Shown here: positions 26,601 to 33,789 of the stretch, one piece after another
How the letters are laid out: each line of letters starts with the position of its first letter
Numbering within the stretch: position 1 is the first letter of the stretch
NCBI GenBank assembly: GCA_023457135.1
Contig: JAEWMO010000160.1
Span: 1 to 38,101 of the forward strand
Direction: 5' to 3'
DNA: 38,101 bases
Source of the DNA: Methanobacteriota archaeon
GTDB taxonomy: Archaea > Halobacteriota > Methanomicrobia > Methanomicrobiales > Methanoculleaceae
The notes under the pieces: generated by a model
What the model was told of the DNA's origin: nothing
Seen by the model: the letters and a program-made list of their open reading frames with translations, nothing else
The model's database searches: none
Program-made: the position numbers and the translations under genes

Positions 26601-28448
26601 TCTCTTCGATGGAAGTCGTTGTTGCTCAACGCACCTACCGCTCTCATAGTCGAAAAAACATAGAGGGTCTGTGTGACTAAATCCATCGAGCATCCACGCT
26701 AAAGGCGCACCGGGCGCAGATAATTCAACACGATAGTAGTGCGAAGGACGTTCTATGCGGACTGTAATCTCTTCTGTGCTCACTCCTCCCTCTGCATAAT
26801 ACAACGGGAGTTCTTCTTCATGGAGGATCTGTGAGTTATCCTGAATGATGAGTGATATGTGATCGAGCTCTTCTTTACACTCGAGTATTTGCGATGGAAT
26901 GGTTAGGTGAATCTCACCATGACGCTCATTAAAGACGAAGAATGGTTTGTTTGGGGAGAATTTCCTGGAACCGCCCTCCCGGGATCCCCCCTGCATCTCC
27001 TGCTTTATCCTCCACCAGGTATCAAACTCCTCAATAAACCAGACTGGCAGGGCAGGCTTCACCCTCGTTGTCTCCACGGGGTCGGGTATGAGTCTGATAC
27101 ACTGGCTCAGAATACTCTCTGTGACATCACCGCAATACGTGAGGAACCGTATGATCGGCTTATCAACGTAACCAAATGGTCTGGGTTGGACCCCGGAGCC
27201 GTCGTCGAGGAGTGCAATCTCATGGTGTAACCGATTAATGAGCTCCTCCTGCCGCTTCCTCACTGTGATACCTCTCGCCGCCTTTTGCGCCATCTGCTGG
27301 AGCCGGTCTCTCTCCCGCATAAGGGTGGAGATTTTTTGCCGACTTCTGCCGACACGGCTGGTCATATCGGAATAAGCACCCTGTGCGATCCGCTGTTCGG
27401 CGAAGTACTGTGAGAGCGCCTGAGAGATGGCCCGTGAAGCCTCATCCGGGGTGAATACGTTATAAAGGGCCCCGATGCGCTGAATCGACTCGTCGACCTT
27501 TTGTAACCTCAGTTCATCTCTGATAATAGCATCCCTGTTGTCCCGGATGCTCTGTTGCAGTGAAGAGAACAATGCGTATTCAGCCTGTATTGTCTCCTCA
27601 AGAGCAAGTATCATCGAGTCCGGGCTCACCGGGTTCTCCTGAGAAGCAAAATTCGTCTCATACCCTGTAGAGATTGGAGCAGGGAGCGGGAGGGATGTAA
27701 CTGGTTTTGAGGAGGATTGGAGTTCAACCTCATCGATTCCGGTATAGGAATCGGGTGCAAACAGTCCATAGAGTTCTTCACGGGTGAGAGTATCCGATAG
27801 GCTGAGCGTGTATCCTACCCAGCGCTGGACCACCGAATCAAGGAGTTGCCGTGCGCAGGAGGGGTCTTCAAAAATTTGGGCATATTCTTGTGAAATGGTA
27901 TAATAACCAGCCGTGTTTGCCGGAGAAGTCACAGGCGTACTGTCATTTTGAGGGAGCTGCGTCAGATACTTGACCACCGAGTATCTTTCAGGCCGGGTTG
28001 AATTTCCAAGATACTTCATGGGTTGCGTGAGGAATGTTTTCCGAGTCGTTTCAAGAAAGTTATGGTATTTTGAAGCAATATCGTCGGGGATTTTGTGGTT
28101 CTTCAGGTCGGTAGTAAGTGCTTCAAAGCCACCGTTAGAACGGTAATACTGGATAATAGGGCTCATGCTCGTACGAACACTAAGTTGCCTTCCAGTATGA
28201 GGGATGGGTGATTCTCCATGCATCTGGGGAATAAATGACGGGTGAGAGAACAGGGGGTAATAATACATGAGCAACTTACGTTGCAGAAGCGAGAAGGGGT
28301 ATATGCACATCCCGTTCCGGATGATCTTATCCTCATTAAACTCCTGAGCGATCTCGATGATCGCTCGCAGAAGAGCAAGTTTGTAGGTGGACTGAATGAC
28401 GTCATTTTGAATAATAGCCTGTATTTCCTGAAGGTACTTCAAATCCAT
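23658..28448 (-). CDS. giant HEAT-repeat scaffold protein, partner of the DEAH helicase
   Basis: A 1596-residue protein, not assigned to a family. Residues 1-40 (MDLKYLQEIQAII, STYKLALLRAIIEI) form a helical start module also found in the remnant at 16405. Residues about 276-406 are a coiled coil (LRLQKVDESIQRIGALY, STLMRERDRLQQMAQKAA). The middle (about 480-1130) is beta-rich, with strands typical of several Ig/fibronectin-like domains (GEIHLTIPSQIL, KLRYSVGDDSVFEG, SGIYYLQFYRILNDW pattern). From about 1135 to the end come many HEAT units with the PBS-lyase look (LSNSLNDPDPDIRGEAATSL, LIELLDDESVAVQRKAAAAL, LEEALVRWYD). There is no catalytic signature. It is probably a scaffold or sensor for the downstream helicase. 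The promoter is shared head-to-head with the small gene at 28513. Confidence 0.75.
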   Translation of the reverse strand: MDLKYLQEIQAIIQNDVIQSTYKLALLRAIIEIAQEFNEDKIIRNGMCIYPFSLLQRKLLMYYYPLFSHPSFIPQMHGESPIPHTGRQLSVRTSMSPIIQYYRSNGGFEALTTDLKNHKIPDDIASKYHNFLETTRKTFLTQPMKYLGNSTRPERYSVVKYLTQLPQNDSTPVTSPANTAGYYTISQEYAQIFEDPSCARQLLDSVVQRWVGYTLSLSDTLTREELYGLFAPDSYTGIDEVELQSSSKPVTSLPLPAPISTGYETNFASQENPVSPDSMILALEETIQAEYALFSSLQQSIRDNRDAIIRDELRLQKVDESIQRIGALYNVFTPDEASRAISQALSQYFAEQRIAQGAYSDMTSRVGRSRQKISTLMRERDRLQQMAQKAARGITVRKRQEELINRLHHEIALLDDGSGVQPRPFGYVDKPIIRFLTYCGDVTESILSQCIRLIPDPVETTRVKPALPVWFIEEFDTWWRIKQEMQGGSREGGSRKFSPNKPFFVFNERHGEIHLTIPSQILECKEELDHISLIIQDNSQILHEEELPLYYAEGGVSTEEITVRIERPSHYYRVELSAPGAPLAWMLDGFSHTDPLCFFDYESGRCVEQQRLPSKRFILLTRSKPAITPETAVLFTGRLFGDWYDYQYYVVDPVNDLSIGDFQAISGEDDRKFTPIDLHIDPECFDRHLRIDGRNVVLDSPLQFQISFKSEEVLSGTVLSIHPLGRDSTLEPIFHPLADLREGAEIDPDRRVCTVDLSHPGLLGKERVGAFTIRVRNEKCRTDIRLECVFLPNVSYRFSKPFFLPAEDESPVQLEVTCPQSVHFEPEGPVKMETIGTGFLVTSNLVPRIQGKLRYSVGDDSVFEGMLSISVPHAAWRFEDEATGTIYPLKRSIPIIPDSDYLSLGVDPGLRVFLPESFCGTGTVSMLPQAQTVTRRLVNGQGYFSLARFNDTFRTTDAKLMRFEFTMGDQRGGDVNFPLFSLQRWYIHLLSSPHVSIDSSGNRIIKIEWEEYGSAQKRFLLLWRKKESGGASRVYVGEIPASARTFTIQGNHELPLSPGIYYLQFYRILNDWSRPPASPPEEKAPNVFPIRIEQSKDRALGESTFESGGNTSGRPERPEVDPGIDRLICEIESDDLERRFQGISDFKEDYSIRRLNYHLLEYYPEQYDRLQTALFAVITDPRMPLEVRFASVELLGKNFSLEREHMLIEVLNDPDSARDLRIAILKVLSHGNTKECLSALSNSLNDPDPDIRGEAATSLGNTDSKDAIKPLIELLDDESVAVQRKAAAALGYIRSHDAFKRLVSIAFDEGRDLDLRITALAALAKFHLNEEITQKLFALSRSGNENEAIRKIAVNILGIQGKLSVEEKKKRIAELIQEMQTSSHERRISAIKQLSTFSDGEVVLALMEAIRDDSTDIRRASAESLRRINSLEAIPALIELRDDLDAEVRETAEFACKQLLKGLMSYLVLDIDKRKTAARYLPKFGAFAVNPLLIMLRDAETIHSERANPTEIRSSIIGALSKINDRHAVDLLTQALKNKNDLVVWGAAKALGAIGDTSVIGPLEEALVRWYDPARKLSPTTYVWMTIKDALKQLNA

Positions 28449-28479
28449 TCTTCCGAAACGTCCATTCGATTTATGTGCA

Positions 28480-28487
28480 TATAAATA
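28480..28487. promoter_or_regulatory. single TATA box serving divergent genes
   Basis: TATAAATA lies 26-33 bases before ATG 28513 on the plus strand, ideal for a leaderless transcript. Read on the minus strand (TATTTATA) it is 32-39 bases before ATG 28448 of the giant HEAT gene. Only 64 bases separate the two starts and no other A/T-rich box is present, so one symmetric box may drive both directions. Confidence 0.5.
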
Positions 28488-28512
28488 GGCTTGATCTGTA
28501 ATTTCAGATAGT

Positions 28513-28695
28513 ATGCTGGATGTCTATAATCTCTCCAGAACAATCGACGTCAAAATGCGCGAGCATATCCCCGACCACCCGCTCCTCGGCCTCGAGGCGC
28601 CGGGAACCGGCTGGCAGGACCGGGCCTTCGACCACCTCGCCGAAAAATGCGCCTACCTCATCCACGTCCGGGGGTACGCGGCATGGACCCCCTGA
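28513..28695 (+). CDS. small uncharacterised protein upstream of the HIT gene
   Basis: A 60-residue frame with host-like codon use in its last two thirds (HIPDHPLLGLEAPGTGWQDR, then FDHLAEKCAYLIHVRGYAAW). I do not recognise it. The TGA at 28693-28695 lies 13 bases inside the HIT gene, so the two are probably translationally coupled, and the TATA box at 28480 places the transcript start at or next to its ATG. It could be a genuine small protein or a trimmed remnant of a longer gene. No membrane segment. Confidence 0.5.
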   Translation: MLDVYNLSRTIDVKMREHIPDHPLLGLEAPGTGWQDRAFDHLAEKCAYLIHVRGYAAWTP

Positions 28696-29060
28696 CCTGC
28701 CCCTTCTGCAACCCATCCAGAGACGAGATCGTCCTCCAGAACGGCCTCTGCTACGCCCGCTACGATCGATACCCCGCGAGCCCCGGCCACCTCCTCCTCA
28801 TCCCCTTCCGGCACATCCCCACCCTCTTCGACGCGACCGACGCGGAGCACGCCGCCCTCCTCGCCCTCGTCCGGGAGGCGAAAATCCTCCTCGACGAACA
28901 ATTCCACCCCGACGGCTACAACGTCGGCGTGAACGTGGGCCCCGCCGCCGGCCAGACGGTGATGCACCTCCACGTCCACCTCATCCCCCGGTATGCCGGG
29001 GACGTGGCGGACCCCCGGGGCGGGGTGCGGGGGGCGGTCCCGGAGAAGAGGATGTACTGA
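28683..29060 (+). CDS. HIT-family (histidine triad) hydrolase, intact copy
   Basis: A 125-residue protein with the complete HIT signature HLHVHLIP (His95, His97, His99), where the middle His is the expected nucleophile for nucleoside phosphoramidate or dinucleoside polyphosphate hydrolysis. The N-terminal CPFC (Cys6, Cys9) and PFRHIP (His44) match the zinc-binding pattern of many prokaryotic HIT proteins. The ATG at 28683 gives the usual family start MDPLTCPFC; the same frame is open 36 bases further up but lies inside the preceding small gene. Four partial copies of this gene lie at 31541, 33790, 35655 and 36710, all damaged, so this is the functional one. Cytosolic. Confidence 0.92.
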   Translation: MDPLTCPFCNPSRDEIVLQNGLCYARYDRYPASPGHLLLIPFRHIPTLFDATDAEHAALLALVREAKILLDEQFHPDGYNVGVNVGPAAGQTVMHLHVHLIPRYAGDVADPRGGVRGAVPEKRMY

Positions 29061-29335
29061 GTGAGTCGATACCGGGAAAAACTGTAACACGTCAAAAAGG
29101 CAGATAGAAGTATTAACGGGCAAGAAGCCGCTCGATTCCGTTCGGTCGTGAATCAGGGGCGATGTCATCTGCCGGATTTTGCGGCACAAACCGCCGTGAC
29201 GTCGCAAGATCACCTCCGCAGTCTCTGCACGCCGCCCGGTGCCGGGGCGAGAGCAGCAAAACTGTCGAGAAGAAGCACTTCAGTCGTCGGGGCCGCCCGG
29301 GCACCCTGGCGCCATGGCATCCCTATGTTAGGCCA

Positions 29336-29548
29336 TTCCCCAATCGTTCCCAATCTTGATTTTAAAATATCAACCCATAGCCACTTATTGTGTGATCCAG
29401 GGTCAAATAATTGAGATCATTCCGCCAATCTCCGCCAATCCGATCCCTAATCTTCCCCAATCCGTGTTACAAAAATATCAAAGGATAGAGGTTTATTTTT
29501 CAAACTCTTGCAGGAAATTGGGATCATTTTCCCCAATTATCCCCAATC
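29336..29548. repeat. array of 10-base tandem repeats, consensus TTCCCCAATC
   Basis: Eight 10-base units lie in three clusters. Cluster 1 is 29336-29345 and 29346-29355 (TTCCCCAATC, GTTCCCAATC). Cluster 2 is 29421-29430 and 29431-29440 (TCCGCCAATC twice), then 29443-29452 and 29453-29462 (ATCCCTAATC, TTCCCCAATC). Cluster 3 is 29529-29538 and 29539-29548 (TTCCCCAATT, ATCCCCAATC). The last unit touches the stop codon of the AlbA_2-type gene. A 10-base period puts successive units on the same face of the helix, as in operator or iteron arrays. Part of cluster 3 also pairs with AATTGGG at 29516-29522. The rest of 29061-29546 shows no gene. Confidence 0.75.
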
Positions 29549-31229
29549 ATGCCTCTTCTGGAGGGAGGGGGGTGAGCACCCACTTCGCGCCCCTCGTCTT
29601 CCCGACGGTCACGATCGTCCCCTCCTTTCGCATCTCCTTTAAGAGGGACTTGATGAACTCGCGCTTTTGCTTCTCGTTCAAAGCATCGGAAACCTTGTCC
29701 AGCAATAGGTCTTCAATCTCCGGCCACCGCGCTTCACGATATGTCCGGAGGTACGCCACCACCATATCCTTAAAGTACGCCCTGTCAAACGACCGTTTCC
29801 GTATATAATCAGCCTGCGTATCGGTCTCGGCTGCCACGCGCTCAGAGACATACAGGTTCGGGTGCCGCCCCTCGATAAGGTTCTTCTTCCGCAGGATCTC
29901 CCGCTCCTCTTTCGGGATAGGATAGCCCTTCTGCACCTTATCGAGAGCGATCACATCCGCGAGCGTCAGATCCTTCCGTTCGATCAGCATCCGGGTATAC
30001 CGCTCGTCGATCAGCCGGCCGGGAATCGTGACCCGCACCACACTTTCTTCGTCGAGATCATAGTCCGGCATCGGGAAGTTGCGGTCCCGCTGTATTCTAA
30101 ACATCCGCTTGATCCCGCTGCCGATGGTATCAATCATGTTCAACTCGACCATTGCGCCGGCAAGGAAAGGGTTTCGATACTGATCCGACGGCATATCCCG
30201 TTCAATCACGCTCATGACGGTTCCCGGAATAAACTCGCCGCGATTGGTGAACATCAGGGAACCCGGCCTCTCCGTCACCGTGATACGGGCAGCCTGCCGA
30301 TAGTCCTGGTGGGCGATGCAGTTATGCAATGCTTCACGGATCACCCAGGGGTCATACTGCGTCACCTCAAGGGGGAACAGCGTCTCCCCTGAGATATAGC
30401 GGACGGTGAGGTTTCGGACCTTGCTAAAAACCCTATCGACGGTGAGGATCAGCGGTAGGCCGAAGTGGGCATAGTCGACCTCGATCTCATCCTTGTCCCT
30501 GAGAACCCAGGTGATATGTGCAATTGCAGGTGAGAGAAAGTGTGCGGCCTCACTCTTTCCCAGGAGGACAATTGCAGCATTCGTAAGCCGACCATGACTG
30601 CAGACCTTTGCCCTGGCAAGGAATGAAAGTTCATCCCACTCGTCGACTTCGCCTGCCAGGTTCTGATGCTTCTCCTTGTATTTTTCCCGCGCAAAGGCGA
30701 TCGCCTCAGGATCGAGATCCGCAAGAGTGGCTTCCTCACAAACCTTCGCCGACCAGTCGTCCAGAGGGGCCTGCCAGCGTATCTCTTCGATCTCGTGGAG
30801 GGCAAGAGGTCCGAGAGACTCATGGATACGGCCATATGCAACACCCTTCCAGGTAGTCGGGATACCACGCGTCGCCGCAGGAATCTCAAACATCACCACC
30901 CGCTTCCCATCGACCATGAGTTCATGAACACTGGCAAACGTCATCAAATGATTTGTATGCTGGGCGATCTGCTCTTTGAGCCGGTCAAGGCCAGGAGGAG
31001 TGAGCCGATAATTTGAGCCGACAATCTTTCGGGGCGGTCTGTCGGTGATGCCAAAGAGCAGCCAGCCTGCCGGTTTCCGATACAGGTTGGCCTCATTGCT
31101 CAGTGCCGAGAAGTATCTACCCAGGTCATCGAAATCAAAGTTGGTCTTTGCCTCCTTGAACTCGATCCACTCGGTTTCGGTCGGAAGATCCATCATCTTC
31201 CGCAGTTGAGCACTGAGATCCCCGGACAT
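29547..31229 (-). CDS. AlbA_2-domain (Schlafen-like) ATP-binding transcriptional regulator-type protein
   Basis: A 560-residue protein. The N-terminal AlbA_2 domain is recognised by TEWIEFKEAK (about residue 17), then FSALSNEANLYRKPAGWLLF and, after a gap, RGIPTTWKGVAYGR. The middle has the HATPase_c_4 signature REALHNCIAHQDYR (about 296-309), followed by GEFIPGTV, RNPFLAGAM and IDTIGSGIKRMF, the usual order of the family. The C-terminal 150 residues hold winged-helix segments (LIERKDLTLADVIALDKVQK; VSDALNEKQKREFIKSLL). The start at ATG 31229 (MSGDLSAQLRKMM) is chosen for the GGAGAG site 4-8 bases upstream; an in-frame ATG at 31361 would add 44 residues of poor family fit. Family members are often called transcriptional regulators, but Schlafen AlbA_2 domains can also be nucleases. 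The repeat array at its 3' end is a candidate binding site. Confidence 0.82.
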   Translation of the reverse strand: MSGDLSAQLRKMMDLPTETEWIEFKEAKTNFDFDDLGRYFSALSNEANLYRKPAGWLLFGITDRPPRKIVGSNYRLTPPGLDRLKEQIAQHTNHLMTFASVHELMVDGKRVVMFEIPAATRGIPTTWKGVAYGRIHESLGPLALHEIEEIRWQAPLDDWSAKVCEEATLADLDPEAIAFAREKYKEKHQNLAGEVDEWDELSFLARAKVCSHGRLTNAAIVLLGKSEAAHFLSPAIAHITWVLRDKDEIEVDYAHFGLPLILTVDRVFSKVRNLTVRYISGETLFPLEVTQYDPWVIREALHNCIAHQDYRQAARITVTERPGSLMFTNRGEFIPGTVMSVIERDMPSDQYRNPFLAGAMVELNMIDTIGSGIKRMFRIQRDRNFPMPDYDLDEESVVRVTIPGRLIDERYTRMLIERKDLTLADVIALDKVQKGYPIPKEEREILRKKNLIEGRHPNLYVSERVAAETDTQADYIRKRSFDRAYFKDMVVAYLRTYREARWPEIEDLLLDKVSDALNEKQKREFIKSLLKEMRKEGTIVTVGKTRGAKWVLTPLPPEEA

Positions 31230-31540
31230 CGCCCTCTCCTCTCGGTCACCCTGTTTACATAAAAGATGAGTCAGTTCCTCCTTAAACCTCTTCCTCGTCA
31301 TCTGCACGGCCGCCAGCACGATCAGACATTTGATCCGGATACAAAGGGAAAGTCTCCTCACTTGAGCAGGACACGAACAGACCTGGGGAACCGGGACTTA
31401 TGATGCGTGATATATGCGTGATGCTGCGTGATTCCGATCATCTCGATTTAACCCCGCGAGGAGGATGCGATGCTCCGGCAGAAGCGGCTTGTCCGCAGGG
31501 TGCGGCGTTCCAGTGAAATACGACAGGTCGAGGGGCTGAA

Positions 31541-31630
31541 ATGATAAGTACCCCGCGAACCCCGGTCACCTCCTCCTCATCCCCTTCCACCACGTCGCCG
31601 GCCTCTTCGGCGCGAGGGATGCAAAGCAGG
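31541..31630 (+). pseudogene. HIT gene fragment (N-terminal part)
   Basis: The translation DKYPANPGHLLLIPFHHVAG, continuing LFGARDAKQA, matches residues 28-57 of the intact HIT protein (DRYPASPGHLLLIPFRHIPT, LFDATDAEHA). Flanking sequence on both sides does not continue the family, and the HxHxH motif is absent. It lies between the two AlbA_2-type loci, in a stretch (31230-31690) that has no other gene. Confidence 0.8.
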
Positions 31631-31690
31631 CCACCGTAGTTGCTCCTGTCCAGGAGCGTGGGAATCGCCGTCCCCGCACACTCCCCGACA

Positions 31691-32200
31691 CTACCCATTC
31701 CCATTTCCAATTACCTCCCGGCGGCCGCCTTTTCGGGGTCCCACTCGTTTGAGCCGACCTGCCTGTTTGAGCTGTCGGAATTGCCATTCAGTCCCTTTGA
31801 GCGTGATGCCAATCTCTTCGGCCAGCTCATTCGTACTGATAGTTGGGTTGGCTGCAATCAGCGCGAGGATCTTTTCCCTGGTTTTCTCCCGGGTTTTTTC
31901 CCTGGTTTCTTCCCCAGGTTCGCCGGTACCTCTACCCCTGACCCGGCGGATGATCGTCCGGAACCCATACACTCCCGGCAAACTCCGGCTCCGGCACCCC
32001 GGCCTCAGTACAGTGCCGGATCATGTCCCGCGTCCCCGTATCCGCTCGATGTAGCCGGAAAGATACATCGGTTCGGCGAGGAGGGGGGGTTTTCGGCACC
32101 TCCCCGGCCGGGGGTATTCCTGGACGAAAAATTCAGGCAAGCCGGTGGGATTGGCACGGACTATGATGAACGTCCGGGTCGCAAACAATCAAGGTTAATA
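31691..32200 (-). pseudogene. decayed second AlbA_2/HATPase_c_4 regulator, C-terminal half
   Basis: Read on the minus strand from about 32175, family segments appear in changing frames: ANPTGLPEFFVQEYP, then LLAEPMYLSGYIERI, then after a frameshift near 32030 MIRHCTEAGVPEPEFAG, then after another shift GFRTIIRRV. The last frame ends with a Lys/Thr/Glu repeat (ETREKTREKTREKILALI) and a winged helix (TNELAEEIGITLKGTEWQFR, QLKQAGRLKRVGPRKGG). This is the standard order of the family's C-terminal half. At least two frameshifts and the missing AlbA_2 domain make it a pseudogene. The last 96 codons (from ATG 31981) remain open and could still yield a free winged-helix peptide. Confidence 0.75.
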
Positions 32201-32296
32201 CCCGGCCGCACCATCGAATAATTGTATGAAGGAGCCCCGGCAAATCGCCAGTTCTCCTGTTTCCGACGGGTTCACGGCGGTCCGTGAGGAGGCGGC

Positions 32297-33406
32297 ATGA
32301 CAGTCCAACCTTACGTCCCGGAGCCGCTGCCCCCGGCAGGCATCGACTGGGAGGCTCATATCCCGCAGATAGCGTCGGCAAACCGGGCCCTAGCCCGGTA
32401 CGACGGCATCCTCCAGGCGATCCCGAACCCACGGCTCCTGCTCTCCCCGCTCCTGACGCAGGAGGCGGTGCTCTCGTCACGGATCGAGGGAACGCAGGCA
32501 TCGCTTGAGGACGTCCTGCGCTTCGAGGCGAACCCAAAGGAGCCACTCCACGGTACAACCCTCGCCGACATCCAGGAGATCATCAACTACCGTGAGGCGC
32601 TGAATACCGCGGTGGAATCCCTCAAGACCCGGCGGCTGGATCTGGCCCTCGTCTGCGACCTGCACAGGATCCTTCTCTCCGGCAGCCGGGGCATGGACCG
32701 GGAGCCGGGGTGCGTCCGCACGATCCAGAACTTCATCGGGCGGGACGCCCGGATCGAGCACGCGATCTATGTCCCGCCGGCGCCGGAGGATGTTCCCGGG
32801 ACGCTCGCGGACTGGGAGGCCTACCTGCAGCGGGAGGAGAAGGACGTCCTTGTCCAGCTCTCCGTCCTGAAGGCCCAGTTCGAGCTCATCCACCCGTTCT
32901 GCGACGGCAACGGGCGTATCGGGCGGATGCTCGTGCCCCTCATCCTCTACGAGAAGGGGCTGATCGCAAGCCCGATGTTCTATATCAGCGCCTACCTCGA
33001 GCGGAACCGGCCGGTCTACTACGAGCGGCTGCTCGCGGTCTCCCGGGACGGGGACTGGAACGGCTGGATAACGTTCTTCCTCCACGCCATCGAGGAGCAG
33101 GCGGGGGCGAACGGCCAAAAAGCAAGGGCGATCCTCGACCTATATGACGAGATGAAGCAGACGGTGCCGGAGGTGACCCGGTCGCAGTACGCGATCGCCG
33201 CGATCGATGCGCTCTTTAAGGCGCCGGTCTTCATCCCGTCCGAGTTTTACGAGCAGACCGGAATACCGAAGAAGACGGCAAACCGGCTCCTCCAGCAACT
33301 CCGGGAGCAGGATATTATCACCGCCCTTACAGAGGGCGGGGGACGGCGCGCCACGACCTACGTCTTCTCGCGCCTGATCGCCATCACCGAGGGAGACCGG
33401 TTGTGA
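32297..33406 (+). CDS. Fic-domain protein (AMPylase type) with inhibitory helix and C-terminal winged helix
   Basis: A 369-residue protein. The Fic core motif HPFCDGNGRIGRM (about 199-211) is complete, including the catalytic His and the GNGR anion hole. Residues 60-65 (SSRIEG) match the (S/T)xxxE(G/N) inhibitory helix of class II Fic proteins, so the enzyme is expected to be self-inhibited. The C-terminal 70 residues form a winged helix (EFYEQTGIPKKTANRLLQQL), as in Fic proteins linked to regulation. The activity would be transfer of AMP from ATP to a protein hydroxyl; the target is unknown. The start at 32297 is supported by GGAGG seven bases upstream. It lies between the decayed regulator and three palindromes. 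Codon use is host-like. Confidence 0.9.
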   Translation: MTVQPYVPEPLPPAGIDWEAHIPQIASANRALARYDGILQAIPNPRLLLSPLLTQEAVLSSRIEGTQASLEDVLRFEANPKEPLHGTTLADIQEIINYREALNTAVESLKTRRLDLALVCDLHRILLSGSRGMDREPGCVRTIQNFIGRDARIEHAIYVPPAPEDVPGTLADWEAYLQREEKDVLVQLSVLKAQFELIHPFCDGNGRIGRMLVPLILYEKGLIASPMFYISAYLERNRPVYYERLLAVSRDGDWNGWITFFLHAIEEQAGANGQKARAILDLYDEMKQTVPEVTRSQYAIAAIDALFKAPVFIPSEFYEQTGIPKKTANRLLQQLREQDIITALTEGGGRRATTYVFSRLIAITEGDRL

Positions 33407-33429
33407 GTATTCTGGTACCGGCAAACAGA

Positions 33430-33548
33430 TTTGTGTATATCAAAACCCCGAACCGATATACACAAACCCGATTCCAGGAAGCGGTTGTGGATCGTAGATG
33501 ATCCACAACGGAACTTGTGGGTCACAAAACGCAATATATGACCCACAA
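33430..33548. promoter_or_regulatory. three consecutive palindromes sharing a TTGTG half-site
   Basis: Three perfect inverted repeats follow the Fic gene within 120 bases. The first is TTTGTGTATATC at 33430-33441 paired with 33455-33466 (12-base arms, 13-base spacer). The second is GTTGTGGATC at 33484-33493 with 33500-33509 (10-base arms, 6-base spacer). The third is TTGTGGGTCA at 33515-33524 with 33539-33548 (10-base arms, 14-base spacer). All three left arms carry TTGTG followed by related bases. They could be protein-binding sites or hairpins. The remainder of 33407-33789 contains no gene. Confidence 0.7.
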
Positions 33549-33789
33549 AAGTGTTTGTTGGACATGGGCGACCCACGACGATCGAACCCGGCCGGTCGCC
33601 GGGCCCGTGATTTGCGGCGCGAGGGTGGCGGTATCAGCGTGGGAGACAACGGGGGTTCGCGATCGGCCGGGCATTGGCGCGGGCGTGGTATATCCGGCGT
33701 ACAGGGACTCCGGGGGGAGCGGGTTGGAGAGCGGCCCGGCGGGGTTCTACCGAATGAGATAATTCTGAAATTATAAGCCCGTTGAGAAA

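Noticed and set aside
16665..28448. Calling the locus Druantia or DISARM outright
   Set aside because: The helicase architecture fits, but no DrmB, methylase, DruA-D, DruH or other diagnostic partner can be recognised in the neighbours.
29336..29548. Repeat array considered as a CRISPR
   Set aside because: Units are only 10 bases, adjoin each other in pairs or fours, and there are no regular 30-40 base spacers or cas genes.
31640..32221. 193-codon plus-strand frame
   Set aside because: It is antisense to the decayed AlbA_2-type regulator, whose conserved blocks are clear on the minus strand.
33634..33776. Possible short gene between the palindromes and the second HIT copy
   Set aside because: Open frames here lack a ribosome site and a family match, and the composition (Gly/Arg/Pro) is that of non-coding GC-rich DNA.
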